Origin: Rugalucina vietnamica
Taxonomy: Eukaryota > Mollusca > Bivalvia > Lucinida > Lucinidae
Direction: 5' to 3'
Assembly: GCA_964017185.1 (NCBI GenBank)
Contig: OZ024871.1
Coordinates: 26,574,488 to 26,638,487, forward strand
DNA length: 64,000 bases
The position numbers and the translations under genes were made by a program. Under the pieces are notes generated by a model that was given only the letters and a program-made list of their open reading frames with translations, did no database searches and had not been told where the DNA came from. Shown piece after piece: positions 43,273-56,191 of the stretch. How positions within the stretch are numbered: the first letter of the stretch is position 1; each line of letters begins with the position of its first letter.

Positions 43273-44315
43273 CACTGAAACAAAGTTATAAGAGGCCACC
43301 TCATATTTTGTCTTCTAGTTCAGAAAGTAAAATACGATCAATTAAAATTCATGATCATATGAATAAACCAATGTCTAACAGTGGCTCTGTGAGTTTCTGC
43401 ATTCCAAAATGCGTGATACTTCTCACACAGACGAAGCATGTGTAAAGGTACCCTATTTCAAAAAGTCACACTTTATTAACATCAAATTAAATGTCATATT
43501 ATGACGTTGTGTTTTTACATTTTAATTTATTTGAAAGTGCTACTGACTGCCATGATGCAAGATAAAATTAAGTCAAAAGTGTTGCTGCAATAAGAATCTT
43601 CGTTTCTGTTTTGCACATGCAAGAAGACAACAACCTGAATAACAGGAATTCAGCTTTTATATGCAATTTGCATACCAACTTTGTTCTTCTCCAGTTGCGT
43701 TATTATCAGCAGCACGGCATTGAAATTTTCAGCGATTATTTAGGTCAGATACTAGACTCTGATATACTTTGAAAATTAAAAAAATCGTCCACAAATTTTG
43801 TTATTTTGTTCGTTAAAAATTGGCATTGAAACCGGAAGTGTGCGGCAGCCTTGACATGTTGGTCCTCGAAAATGGTCAAAAACAGTTCAGTCGAATTATA
43901 TCTCTCATTTCCAGGCCTCATCAAGTGAATTTAACAGGGGTCAACATGTTTAAGAGGCACATTTATGAATTTTTTAAAAAATCTCAAAATTGGCGATTTT
44001 TAAAAATGCATAAAAATTCTACCAGTAGAGAAAATTCGAATGTTTGATGTTTTTCCGAGCCGTAACGACCCCTTTGATGACACCCGTTCCTAATTTCAAT
44101 AAATGGTGTGCTGTATCCAATTTTTTATTTAAAAACATTGATTTTTGCATTTTTACTCCAAAAACGCCTCTAGTAAAAGAAAATTATTTCTTAACACTTT
44201 GGAACTTTACTTACTTGAAAGACACGTCTTTTGGCAAAAATTGTGCAATTTTGAACTTGGCTTAGAAACAAAATATGAGTTTGAAAAGTGGCCTCTTTAT
44301 AACTTTGTTTCAGTG
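43273..44315 (+). mobile_element. 1043-bp TA-flanked TIR element, copy 1
   Basis: Ends CACTGAAACAAAGTTATAAG and the complement of CACTGAAACAAAGTTATAAA, flanked by TA on both sides as in Tc1/mariner-type insertions. Three plus-strand ORFs (73-75 codons) occur, but none resembles a transposase, so it is probably non-autonomous. A copy of exactly the same length lies inverted at 61720-62762. The one base difference I noticed is t versus a near 44274. Confidence 0.9.
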
Positions 44316-44547
44316 TACAAGAAAATCAAAACATCACCTATGAATAGATGAATAGAATCGGTTACTGTTCCACGAATATTACGTGTTAAGAATAATTACC
44401 ATTCGTTGTCAGGCTATTTCGGTTTGGTGCTTTGTGAAAACGAGACAGAAATAACCACCTCGTTATAAACATTGAACTTCTACAGTCAAATGTGTTTCCA
44501 TACCATTGTCTTTTATCCAAGGACGGATTAGGCAACTGGCTTCACAT

Positions 44548-44812
44548 CATCAGGAAAACATGTCCGTGTAATGTATACCCCCTTAAACCACACTTTTATA
44601 AAGCAAAACTGGGGTATGCAGGGGTATACCTATTTTTCTTATTTTTGCTCCAAAAAATAGATTGTGGGTACTCGTTAGAACCGCCTCGGCGAGGCGGTTC
44701 TAACGTGTACCCACAATCTATGTTTGAGCAAAAATAAGAAAAATATCAAAAATTTTCAGCTGAAAATTTTTCAATTTTTAAAGCTATATTGCATGGGCAA
44801 GTTTTCGTAATG
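44548..44812 (-). mobile_element. Hairpin MITE family H, copy 8
   Basis: 265 bp, ends CATCAGGAAAACATGTCCGTG and GTTTTCGTAATG. The central palindrome is perfect around GAACCGCCTCGGCGAGGCGG (44679 onward). Confidence 0.85.
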
Positions 44813-45139
44813 TAAAGTTCCATAAAATGGCATAAATTATTTAAAACTGAACTTTAATGGCGTAATTATTTCCGGAATCGTGAACATTTTTATGCAGACT
44901 GATTAAAGATTCCATGAAAATGACATGCAAGTTAGATTAGGGATGGAGTTACTTCCGTTGAGTTGCTGTGAAAAATATGCTTTTTGCATAAATAAAACTA
45001 CATAGTAAAGACATCACCTTCACACCAGCACAAAGTCATCAGAGCTGTTTCCTTCTCTGTCATTAGCTTACCAGATCTATTTTGTCACCGTAATCCCATG
45101 TTTCTATTAAGAAAAATGTGATGCAGCTTTGTTGTCGTC

Positions 45140-45645
45140 CGCTTTTTCGAAGAAAAGCGGAGGGACATAGTTTTCGGCTTTCCGTCCTTCTGTCCTTCCG
45201 TAACCTATAGGAGTATATACCTCGTGTGCGCAACTCCTCCTACAGTTTTATTCCGATTCTTTTGAAACTTTACAAATGTCATGACCATGCTTTGAAAATA
45301 TACATGTGGCTTGGATATGATCCTCAGATCAATTATATTACTTTTTTCCCAATTTGAACTTAGTCATTTTTCGGGCATTTTAACAATTGTTGTGCTGTTT
45401 TGCGGCTTTTATATGCATACTCATATACTGAGTTAAAGGCTTACTTCTGAAGGAGCTAAAACTGGTACCACTGTTTATTCGGTCAATGACCCCTAATGGT
45501 GCTATATGGTCTTTAGATCAAAGGACTGTCATAATGAGGTGATTATCACATCTCTGCAGGGGGTCAAAAAGAGGCCCATAAAGGATAATACCTGTACTTC
45601 CACTGTTTATTGATTTTATGGTCCCTGATAACTTGTGCAATAAAA
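45140..45645. repeat. Probable dispersed repeat (CCGCTTTTTCG palindrome start)
   Basis: Starts near the palindrome CCGCTTTTTCGAAGAAAAGC and continues with 'ccgtccttctgtccttccgtaacc', 'gcgcaactcctcctacag', and 'ttttgaaactttaca'. This wording is familiar to me from repeats in bivalve genomes; no second copy lies in this window to confirm it. Confidence 0.4.
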
Positions 45646-46471
45646 CTGCCTCCCTTTGCAATCAATATTGATTTTTCCTGTTTTGGCTCCTACCTGTATT
45701 CTGAGTAATTGTCAGGGCACTAGAATTTCTAATGCCCTGTCCCCTATCTAATGACCCTCAATAGTCTTTAAAGTCAGGTTAGACCTACTTTCCACGGACA
45801 TTTTTTTTTTTTTGACAAAGTAGGTTTGTCGCAGAAAAATATGCTCTTGTAAACACAATTTTGTTGCGAAGTTTCATTGTCAAATATTTGTGACAAAGGT
45901 GAGCGAGCTAAGTAGTATAAGTCTATAATCTTTGTTGTATGTGAACACAAACTCATTGCCAAAGTTTCTGTGACACAGAATAACATTGTCCATGGAGACG
46001 CGGCCTAACTGAGTTGGCTACCGTTGAGGAAATACCTACACACTCGGTTTGTTCTCTTTGTACCAGTACCTCAGAATTGTTTTATCTGTTTTCCCTCCCC
46101 AGTGTTTAGAGAGGGCCTTCGATTCTGTTTAGAGAGGGACTTCGATTCCGAGTGCAGCAGTTGTTGCTCGTTATTTACTTTTACGTTTGTGTATATAGTG
46201 TAACAAAGTGGATTTTCTTAATGTCCAGCTTGAACAACCGGAACTATAGTCGTATTTCAATATAGGCACATAAGCAAGCAATCGATTTTACTAGCGCTCA
46301 GGTAAATTTACGGAGACTTTCCGATAATATCCGATATTGGCCGGCGATATTCGATTATCATTCGGCTAATCTGTCCATGCCTGGGGACAGTTGAGATTTC
46401 ATCGCTTTATTTTAACAGCTTTCTCTGCAGCTTTCTCTGCGTGAAAACTTGATTTTAATTAAGCGCAGTTG
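45646..46471. other. Anonymous sequence
   Basis: Only a short direct repeat (gagagggccttcgattc / gagagggacttcgattc, 46106-46150) was seen. Confidence 0.5.
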
Positions 46472-46713
46472 AACCCCACTTTTATATAGCAAAACTGGGG
46501 TATGTATGGGTATACCTATTTTTCTTATTTTTGCTCCAAAACATAGATTGTGGGTACTCATTAGAACCGCCTCTGTGAGGCGGTTCTAACGTGCACCCAC
46601 AATCTATGTTTTGAGCAAAAATAAGAAAAATTTCAATTTTTTTCAGATGAAAATTTTCAATTTTTATAGCTAAAATAAATCTCTGTATATTGCATGGGCA
46701 AGTTTTCGTAATG
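46472..46713 (-). mobile_element. Hairpin MITE family H, copy 9 (left end truncated)
   Basis: Starts inside the element at 'aaccccacttttatatagc'. The palindrome is GAACCGCCTCTGTGAGGCGG, and the right end GTTTTCGTAATG is intact. Confidence 0.8.
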
Positions 46714-47615
46714 CAGGGACCAGGGGTATTCATCTGCTACCCCCATGTCACTTTTATATAGGATATAACAGAGAACCAACGTAAACAAATTCGTCTTGCA
46801 GATGCATTTTCAAGATGATTTAAGAAGCTGCATTTATTATTTTAATAGACTTCATTAGTTGTAACCTTATATGGAGAATAAACGTGTTGTTCCCCTTTTG
46901 AAAATTTTGCGCAGTAGTAATCATATTGTTAAAAATAAATTTAGAAGGTTATCAGGATCCGAATGTGAAAGACACATATAAAATATTAAATAAATTCGTT
47001 TTTCTTTATATAGAAATTAAATGTAATTCGTGCCAAATAAATGAATTTAGAATATTTATACATTTTCGCTGGATATTCACAGTCTATATATATCGAATTA
47101 AATTTTTCACTTCTATACTCAAACGGGCGGTGTAAAGGCGGTGATGACCTGCACAGCGCTACCCAAGTATGCAGTTTAACCTTGATACAGTTTTAATGAT
47201 AACCAATCCGGTCTTTGTCTGACATGGTCAGAAATGCCGACCAGAAAGTAGGTTTTCACGCTTTGGTGATTATAAGGTAGTTTAAAGGATTACACCTGAC
47301 ATCCAGCGTATTTAGGCTGTCGCCGCAAGGTATTAAAGTCACGCTTCTTGTAAAAACATTCTCACATGATAATTTGGCAGCGTCATAGGAAAGCTGTTTT
47401 GACAGACAAAACTGATTCTGCATATCAGGCAGGCTACTCTTAGCCAAGTCTGCATATAGAGATCTAGATTCTTAAAACGAAATTCCATGTTTAATTACAC
47501 TACATTTTTTGTTAAAGCACCATGCGGTGTAAACCTGACACGCCTCAATAATGCAAACGGTTTATTTTCTAAGGTAGGCCAAGAAACAATCGCATGTACA
47601 AGAATAAAATACCAA
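46714..47615. other. Anonymous sequence
   Basis: No feature recognised. Confidence 0.5.
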
Positions 47616-47617
47616 AT

Positions 47618-47805
47618 GAGCCTTCGCATGAGAAAACAAGTTTGGTTTCCGACCAGGTCAGGCACAAGCCGGCCTGTACAGTCACAGAAGCAGGCTAGAA
47701 GTTTGAAATTTCGTATAAAAGAAGGAGAAGAATTTGCTATCTATGAAGCTTCGTATTTAAGAAGAAGAGGAATTTGCTATCTATGAAGCGAAAACAAAGA
47801 CGCAG
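47618..47805. mobile_element. MITE family M, copy 5 (right end missing)
   Basis: Left end GAGCCTTCGCATGAGAAAAC, then 'ccgaccaggtcaggcacaag' and 'cagaagcaggctagaag' as in copy 2. A 35-base internal duplication (gaagaatttgctatctatgaag) is present. It ends at 'gcgaaaacaaagacgcag'. Confidence 0.75.
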
Positions 47806-47876
47806 AAACTTGCCATTTTCATTGAGAATTATCTCAAATTATTTCTTTGTCGTCAAGAATTTCATATATCGCATAT

Positions 47877-47980
47877 AAGAAAGAAAGACAGATAGAAAGA
47901 AATGAATGAATAAAAGAAAGAAAGAAAGAAAGAAAGAATGAATGAATGAATGAATGAATGAATGAATGAATGAATGAATA
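47877..47980. repeat. Compound microsatellite (GAAA)n(GAAT)n
   Basis: GAAA-type units lead into about 10 perfect GAAT units. Confidence 0.9.
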
Positions 47981-49650
47981 CGTAATTACACATATTTAGG
48001 TTGATAAATGTAGGAGTCTTCTCTACTGCTATAGATGTTTAATGATTAAATGTTTTTGTTTCGTGTCAAAATGCTTTGAGAAAGATATTAAAAAATAGAT
48101 TTTAAATATCTTTGAATTCTTCACCTTGGTTAAATAAGGCATGCATAATGTGTTATGGCACAGTGTCATCACCATGCACCGCTTTCTTTAAATGAGTAAT
48201 TAAATTCGTTCGGTTTGCTCAATTATATCTCGAATATGTGTGAAATACTTAAGCTAAATGGATTACATGTACATAATTTGATTTCTTTAATTGTTGTCGG
48301 GATTCTAGTTGTTCAGGCGATGATCGCTTTAAACGTTTATGTTTGATGTTTTTGTTCTTTAATTAAAGCTAATAAAAGCTGCTATTTTGTTTGGATTGAC
48401 TTTGAATGACAGATATCGAGCACTCGTCCTGTTGCGGATTACAGCATCAAAAGAAAAATACAAATACCTCACGAAATAATTATAAAAAAGATTCTCATGA
48501 AAATAAAATGATAAATAAAATGAGTAGAACTTGATTGCGAATTTAACACAGTGTCATTACTAATTGACATTATGCAATCATGTGCGAATTGACATCTGTG
48601 TTTTCAATTCAGCATCTACTGCCGAAAAAGGAGAACAAAATATGGTAAAGTTTAATGTTTTATTTCCGCAAAATATCACTCTCTAAACTTAAGCCTATTA
48701 ATTTATTCATATAAAATTCTTTATTATACTCTCAGTCATCAAATTCATTTCATTTTAATATTAGAGCGATAATCTTCGCCCACGGCATTAATACCTGGAA
48801 ATTAAGTCGGGTCTTATCGGTGCATTTTACGGATACTCACGGAAATTCCAGATAGAAAATAATATTTATTATTTTTTGGTCCTTGCTCAAACAGACCAAT
48901 TTATCGTTGAGCTACAAAAATAAAAAATACACCAGATTAAAATATAATATTTGTACTAAATTGGACCGTTTGTGACGCCTAACATTTATGTAAAATTATA
49001 GCTTAAAATTGTTGCTGAAGTCATGTACCTAGGCGTAATTAACCGCGTTTTACGGAAATTTTGCTATATATTTAATTAAATTGCGTACAACAAGACGGCC
49101 GTCCTCAAACAGACCATTTTATAAGAGTGCTACGTCAAAAATTTAAAAACTATGGTAAAGATAAAGAATTATACTTTCTAACGCCGTTCGTGATATAAAA
49201 CTATCATAAGAAATAAGAAAGTTATGAAGTGTTAAATATTTTTTCCCTATATGTTTTATACAATTTATTGGCCAATACCTGTAGAAGTGCTAGTACGACT
49301 AAAGTACCCCATGACTGGAGTAAATTACGCAATAACACTTGATTTATCTTGAAATCTAATTCGAAATAACTGTCTTTGTGTACTCAGAGTTTCCTGAAGC
49401 GTTGGTAACAAGTATGTAAATCTAATATACACTGTCTCTCGCAGACATTCTGAGTTAAAAGATTGTTAGACTATGTGTTAAAGACTCGATTGATTATCTG
49501 CGGTTGTGCATTATCAGGTTTATAATATATACATCGTCAGCCGCTCTTCAGAAGGTAGCGTTGGGTTTCTAATATAGTAAATCGTATTTGTTATTACACT
49601 TTTTGCGTCTACAGACCCTTGTGTCACGGAATTTTAAGGTTTCTAAAGTA
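47981..49650. other. AT-rich anonymous sequence
   Basis: A stretch of 1.67 kb without supported ORFs. 'tcctcaaacagaccattttat' (49103) and 'ttgctcaaacagaccaatttat' (48883) form a short direct repeat. Confidence 0.5.
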
Positions 49651-49651
49651 C

Positions 49652-49935
49652 TGGGCCCGGTTGTTCAAAACTTTGTTAGCTTAAATACACTGTTATTTTT
49701 TTTTTATTTTTTTATTTTTTTTTATTTTTATTTATTTATTTTATTTTTTTTTTTCGATAAAATGTAATAATCCTTTGCTTGGCAAGGGATTCTCACATTT
49801 AATCAACAAAAAATAGCAGTGTTTTGGTCAGGTGGCAAATGAGTATTAGCCACCTGTTTGGTAATATTCATGTTTGAAATTTTAACGCATCGTTAACTAA
49901 TTTGATGTCGTTTATTTTGAACAACTGGACCCTGG
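49652..49935. mobile_element. MITE with GGGCCCGGTTGTTCAAAAC ends
   Basis: Left end GGGCCCGGTTGTTCAAAAC. The right end is the complement of AGGGTCCAGTTGTTCAAAAT, with further similarity inward (TTAGCTTAA / TTAACTAA). Elements with this terminus are widespread in animals. It is interrupted by a T-rich tract at 49697-49756. Confidence 0.75.
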
Positions 49936-50210
49936 TTATTAACATGGAATTTGTGGCTCCCTCACCAATGACTGAAAAACCGTTGACCGGAACTTTGAAC
50001 TATGCATCATAAGTTTTAAGTGAATACATGTATACGGACCTCAAAAACTCCTTACAAAAATCAAAATAGAATATTACGACAGTGTGTCGCACTTTGGAGT
50101 ATTTATGGCTTGATGTAATAGGGGGTCAAACCTACAAAGGTTGCACTAGAAAACATCGTATCTACTAATTTTGTCTCATCGGCCTACATATGCCTACCTC
50201 GGCAGCGAAC

Positions 50211-51414
50211 TATTTTTTGAGCGGATGCACAAACCTTTTCTTTGAAAATAATCCCTCTTTAGATGACAAATTCAGAAGGTGACAAGTTTAGATGTTGAAC
50301 CCATGAGTCTGTGAAATTACATTTAGAGATAAAACACGCATTTAAAAGACCCAATGCTTCAAATGTTATAGAGATGAACTGCATGAACTAACACGAGGCA
50401 TTTCAGATAAACGTACACACATCAGTGCCAGAATTAATTGCGCATGAAGAAAAATCATAATATTTTTGTCGTTTAATCATTATCAATGTAGGATTCAAAC
50501 TAGGACTAGGTTTGAAATGTCTACAAGAATCTTGTTTCAGCGTGGAAAGCGACTGATACTTTTATCTCACATCTCGTATAACCATTAACTCCTTAATGAC
50601 CTTTAGATTAGTTTTGTTTTCTGCTTTATAAGGCACATATTCATCTTTATTCAAATGACATGGAATAAAAATTAATCCTTTCACTGATGTATAATGATTT
50701 CATGGTCATTTTTTTTCCATGACCATATTAAGAAATGCAAATACACGTAAGTTTATTGAAACAGACCCGGGAAGTACATGTAGGTGGAGAAATGACATTT
50801 GGTTGAGTAAAATAAGATTTTGCCTTCTCCTTTACAGTAAAAATTTCTTTAAGAACCTGTTGCTCTAAGCAATTTGGTTTTAAACAAAACTAGAGATAAT
50901 TAGTTTATATGACCGCTGTAGATGAGTAATGATCGGCTCTACTTGTAGTATAGCAGAACTGTATCGGTTGTAGATGATGCCCATTTCTGCTCTAAGGCTT
51001 AACAATTGTGAGTAGTCGTCAGAATTTGCACCAACACACTGCGTTGCATTCAGGAACAACAACAGCAATCTGTAGGTCTGCAGCTGTGTTGATTGACGCT
51101 GCATCAGCTTGATCATTTAGCGTCTGATAAATGACAGACAGAGACCATGGAGTCAATAATTGGCGATATGATGGAACTATAGTCATCCATTGCAAATTGA
51201 ATTAAGAATACCAGCTATTGTGTAACCCATATTAGCCTGTCTATGGAACGTAAGAAAATCGTGTTGACATAAAAGACACTGCATTTTAAAACATCTCAGT
51301 TTATATGGGCGTACTGTTCACTGATAGGCGCTTCTTAAAATTAAGAAGAAACACGTTTAGATGAGTTTCGATTCCTACAAAAGAAAGTAGAATCATACAA
51401 ATGATAATATAGTG
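50211..51414 (+). repeat. 1.2-kb tandem duplication, unit 1
   Basis: Repeats at 51415-52617 with about five substitutions and two small indels (4 bases near 50423; 1 base in the T run at 50709) seen by eye. Both units carry the same minus-strand 78-codon ORF differing at one residue, but it shows no motif. Part of the unit (about 51070-51230) has an older relative at 56860-57020. Confidence 0.9.
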
Positions 51415-52617
51415 TATTTTTTGAGCGGATGCACAAACCTTTTCTTTGAAAATAATCCCTCTTTAGATGACAAATTCAGAAGGTGACAAGTTTAGATGTT
51501 GAACCCATGAGTCTGTGAAATTACATTTAGAGATAAAACACGCATTTAAAAGACCCAATGCTTCAAATGTTATAGAGATGAACTGTATGAACTAACACGA
51601 GGCATTTCAGATAAACGTACACACATGCCAGAATTAATTGCGCATGAAGAAAAATCATAATATTTTTGTCGTTTAATCATTATCAATGTAGGATTCAAAC
51701 TAGGACTAGGTTTGAAATGTCTACAAGAATCTTGTTTCAGCGTGGAAAGCGACTGATACTTTTATCTCACATCTCGTATAACCATTAACTCCTTAATGAC
51801 CTTTAGATTAGTTTTGTTTTCTGCTTTATAAGGCACATATTCATCTTTATTCAAATGACATGGAATAAAAATTAATCCTTTTACTGATGTATAATGATTT
51901 CATGGTCATTTTTTTCCATGACCATATTAAGAAATGCAAATACACGTAAGTTTATTGAAACAGATCCGGGAAGTACATGTAGGTGGAGAAATGACATTTG
52001 GTTGAGTAAAATAAGATTTTGCCTTCTCCTTTACAGTAAAAATTTCTTTAAGAACCTGTTGCTCTAAGCAATTTGGTTTTAAACAAAACTAGAGATAATT
52101 AGTTTATATGACCGCTGTAGATGAGTAATGATCGGCTCTACTTGTAGTATAGCAGAACTGTATCGGTTGTAGATGATGCCCATTTCTGCTCTAAGGCTTA
52201 ACAATTGTGAGTAGTCGTCAGAATTTGCACCAACACACTGCGTTGTATTCAGGAACAACAACAGCAATCTGTAGGTCTGCAGCTGTGTTGATTGACGCTG
52301 CATCAGCTTGATCATTTAGCGTCTGATAAATGACAGACAGAGACCATGGAGTCAATAATTGGCGATATGATGGAACTATAGTCATCCATTGCAAATTGAA
52401 TTAAGAATACCAGCTATTGTGTAACCCATATTAGCCTGTCTATGGAACGTAAGAAAATCGTGTTGACATAAAAGACACTGCACTTTAAAACATCTCAGTT
52501 TATATGGGCGTACTGTTCACTGATAGGCGCTTCTTAAAATTAAGAAGAAACACGTTTAGATGAGTTTCGATTCCTACAAAAGAAAGTAGAATCATACAAA
52601 TGATAATATAGTGTATT
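51415..52617 (+). repeat. 1.2-kb tandem duplication, unit 2
   Basis: See unit 1. The junction word is tattttttgag at 50211 and again at about 51415. Confidence 0.9.
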
Positions 52618-52795
52618 TAGGATTGGAAATAACATTCTTCATATATGGATAAAGCTTACAGTAAGTCATTTGTTGCCTGTTTTATTTTCAGAGGTACAAT
52701 CGGATCTTGGATTTCACATTTTTGGCAGAAAATATTATGTATTTGGCATATATAATCCAACTTATCAAATCTGGATTGAAGGGCTGGATTGAACA

Positions 52796-53060
52796 AAAAG
52801 GTAAAATTAAGCAATAACCACGAAATGGTGTAATCAGTCTTACTCCAAAATCCGAGTCGGGAAGAAAACAAAATAGACAATTAGGTTCTAGTACAAAGGA
52901 GCATACATTGCAAGCCAAATGAGCTGCTATTTTCCGATAGATGCATGGCCATTCAGTCACCCGGACTTAAGTAAATTATGAAAGCGTTCATATGAGGTGC
53001 TAGCAGCACAAAAAATACAACACCAAAACATGATACATTTAGAGACACAACAGAATGAGT
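52796..53060 (-). mobile_element. Penelope-like 3' UTR, degenerate, minus strand
   Basis: 'aaaggtaaaattaagcaata', 'gagctgctattttccgatag', 'atggccattcagtcaccc' and 'gcagcacaaaaaatacaaca' follow the complement of the family UTR with many changes. Confidence 0.65.
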
Positions 53061-54214
53061 CAGAATCTAACGGAAGCAATATATCTAAGTGCCCAACGAT
53101 GAAGCAACAGGGCTTTTTATTTGTTGAACAGGTAAGAGGCTATGAAGGGTGCACTACAAGTGTGTTTTGTTGCGAGTGTATGGTGTTTTGGATTTCTTTA
53201 TTATGAAGATTTCAATTATTGATATTCACTTATGTCACTAGATACTCCTTTATTCAACCATTTCCGTCAATATTAAAGACGTTTCATGACGCAAATAAGA
53301 ATTTGTAATTGAATAGGGGGGTGGGGGCGGGGATGAAATTGTAAAAGCAAATTATAGTAACTGCAATGTCCGATAGTAATGATGTGCGGATTTTATTGGG
53401 TTTAAGTATGTATTGACTAAAGCATTGGGTTTAACCTTGAATAAAAATATCACTTGTTTGGTAAAATCCAACCAGGCGATATGAAAAATGCCATGTTTAT
53501 GCCATATGAGCTATCTAAGCTAGGAACATATAAATCGTATAGATAACATGTACTTGTATAGATTGTGCCATTATTGTAAATGTGCTATAAACTCAGTTGG
53601 CACTGGATGACCGCAAACTTTCCTTATAAATCGGTGTAAATTCTTCATGCATAATAGATAAACAAGCAAATCAATATATTACACCTTCATGGCATAAATA
53701 TAACACGACTGAAGACGTAGCATCGCATGACATACTTCCACAGTCATTCTCCCTTGAGTTGATATAAAAAGTGTCGCGATTAATAAAGGAAAGTAATTTA
53801 TCGTCTTTTATTCCTCGGTAGTATGCTCAGAGTTCAAAAGTCTAATCGTGTAATAGCTGTTGTGAAATTAAGGTCATACTGTTTCCAAAATCATTGGGGT
53901 CACTGTTTTCTATTTCCCTTACTTTGATATTACGATGTCTACACACCGAATCCGAAAGGACAAGCTTCACGCCATCTTCTATGTGTCATGGTCCTACGTC
54001 TCTGTTTGTATAAGTGATTTTACGTAATAAACTATCAGACATCTAAAGCTTAAGAATTCATTTGGTTCATTTATGACTCCACAACATTCAGGTATGGCTT
54101 TGCCCCAATTAAAATGACCTTTCTTAGACGAATCGGAAATGATATTTTCGGCCGTACGGATTTTAACGCTTTCCTGACAAGGACTCGTATAACCTGAAAT
54201 AGGAATGCAAGGTT
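53061..54214. other. Anonymous sequence within block C1
   Basis: Serves as the unoccupied reference for the insertions at 60944 and 61720. No supported coding region. Confidence 0.5.
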
Positions 54215-54215
54215 T

Positions 54216-54760
54216 CTTGTCTGTTGCTTGGCCCACCGGAGTCCAACTGGTGTTTTTCTTTTGCTCCGGAGTTAGTAGGTTATTCGGCGCCCAGGGATCT
54301 CCATCGTCGGGCAGCTTACTCTATCTGTGAGTCCTGGTTTTTGATTCATCAGGATATTTATCATGATTTATTTGTTTATTCTCGATGATTCATTGACTAG
54401 TTAGAGATTCACCACGAGGATCGAAAAACTAACTGAGGGTGAGGTTATGGCCATGTAAGCCCGCCAGTAACTTTGTGTTACTGATCGTTTCAAGGCGATA
54501 CTTCTGTGGTGGTTCTTTTTGTTTTATGTCTTGGTGTTTAAATTTTTTTGTGCTGTTGGCGCCTTATGTTTTCATATTTTTAGTTAAGTTAAGGTAACTG
54601 AGTGGCCACCTATTGGGAAAATAGCTGCTCATTCGGCTTACGATGTGTTTCATGGTATAAGTACCTGATTGTTAGTTTGGTTTTTTCCCACCTCGGTTTT
54701 TGGAGTGGAAATCTTTTTCTGATTGCGCCTTTTCCTGATCTTTGCCTACTTGTACCTTTT
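54216..54760 (+). mobile_element. 5'-truncated Penelope-like 3' UTR copy
   Basis: Starts in the UTR at CTTGTCTGTTGCTTGGCCCA and ends ...TACTTGTACCTTTT. It has lost the GAACCACTGCAG left strand of the structured module but keeps the AGTAAC/GTTACT hairpin and GGTGGTTC. Confidence 0.9.
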
Positions 54761-54871
54761 CAAACAAGATGAATTATTAGTTACATGAAGAACACGGATG
54801 CAAGAGAGTGTATCGCCTGTTTGATGTCAGTGTGTTTATTGGTGAGTGCATCCGCAAACGAGTAGGGGGGT

Positions 54872-54873
54872 TG

Positions 54874-54923
<50 letters not shown>

Positions 54924-54945
54924 TACATATAAGTAAGTAGGTAAA
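54872..54945. repeat. (AGTA)n microsatellite
   Basis: About eleven perfect AAGT units followed by imperfect ones. Confidence 0.9.
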
Positions 54946-55978
54946 TTATTTATTTATAGAGGGTTATCCATTTGGTTAAAACCAATCTTCCATAAGGCCC
55001 TCTAACGAACATCGAACATCAGCTATATGAAATAGATATATACAATACAGTTTAGACTGGATTAAATTCTTAAGTTCAAATGGGATATTCTTAACTTCAT
55101 ATGAATTTGTGATTGCGTGAGGGAATCTACTTCCATGTACTTCATGTTCAGTAGTTTGGTTTCGTTTCAAGTTCATTTCAACACGAAATTTGTTTTACAA
55201 ACCTTGCATTCTACCACTTTCATACTATAGTGCGATTTTTTTTACCATACCGATTGACCTTTGATTATGTATTCGTTGATCAGACATCTTCCAATAGACA
55301 TTTCAAGCAATGACATTTTGATATGACCAAGAAGACATGTCCATGCACTTCATGTGGCACTTAAAATATCTTTAAAGAGTACATGTGGCACATCCACTTA
55401 TATTTACAAACACTTGTCACGTGAAGCAAACCAGCACTGTCAATGAAGTCGTACTATACACGTATATTTGACGCTTTTTATACGTCTTCCAATTTTATGC
55501 GTCTCAGGTGCATCTGGCAATAATGAGACCATAAAATCATCCTTTCACAATACTTATTAAGGTAATGAATAATGCTGACCGTTTTATTAAATGTGCAATT
55601 CATTTATCAGAGTATATGGGAATCATTTTACGTTCTGCCATATGCTACTCAATAGGGGATTTTCTTTCTTTCCTGAAGACATACTATTTACGAGGATAGG
55701 TCAAAAAGTTCTGCCACTCCCTTTATTCTCAGTATCTGTCATTGCAGAATATTTCAAAATATATGTATACGAAAGACCATTTCTCTGGCTATAATCTGTG
55801 ATAAAAACTTTTGTGGCTCGTCTTGAATGAAACGAAATATATCACTCTAAAAGAGGCGACTCTCTGATACGAACTAGTTTTAAGAAAACGGTGCAATAAT
55901 GTACAGAAAAATTACTTCGAAAAAATGTTATTAGTGCTTTACATTTTTCGAACATAAGTGAACATATCCTGTTAAAAT
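54946..55978. other. Anonymous sequence, possible mariner-type end
   Basis: 'tacgaggataggtcaaaaag' at 55690 resembles a mariner-type inverted repeat, but no partner end or transposase was found. Confidence 0.35.
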
Positions 55979-56191
55979 AGTTGAATTTTTGTGCTGTTGC
56001 ATCTTTCGTACGTTTTCATATTTTTGTAACTATGTGGCCACCTATAGAAAAATAGTAGCTCACTTGGATAACGATATGTTCTCTTTGTGTAAATAGCTGT
56101 TTGACAATGTATTTCTTTCCACATCGGTTTTTTAGGTGGTAATTTCTTTTTGAATATCCTATTTCCTGATCATTGCTTATTTTAACCTTTT
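55979..56191 (+). mobile_element. Penelope-like 3' UTR, degenerate
   Basis: 'gaatttttgtgctgttgca', 'tggccacctat', 'cacatcggttttttaggtgg' and 'tttcctgatcattgcttatt' follow the 3' end of the family. Confidence 0.75.

Larger units (their letters stand above)
51070..55390 (+). repeat. Older segmental duplication block C1
   Basis: Anchors recur downstream in the same order: 51085 / 56880; 52620-52730 / 57210-57330; 53160 / 60890; 53240 / 61645; 53540-53740 / 62990-63190; 53960 / 63290; 55320 / 63468. The divergence is clearly greater than between blocks A and B. Confidence 0.7.

Noticed and set aside
43820-44265. Conserved ORFs of 68-75 codons in the 1043-bp element as possible genes
   Set aside because: Conservation is at DNA level over the whole element, including non-coding parts; no transposase or other domain.
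50880-51116. 78-codon minus-strand ORF repeated at 52079-52315
   Set aside because: Follows from the recent tandem duplication; no domain, no start context, composition like the flanks.
55688-55712. Mariner-type terminal repeat 'acgaggataggtcaaaaag'
   Set aside because: A single end with no partner and no transposase nearby; too little to call an element.
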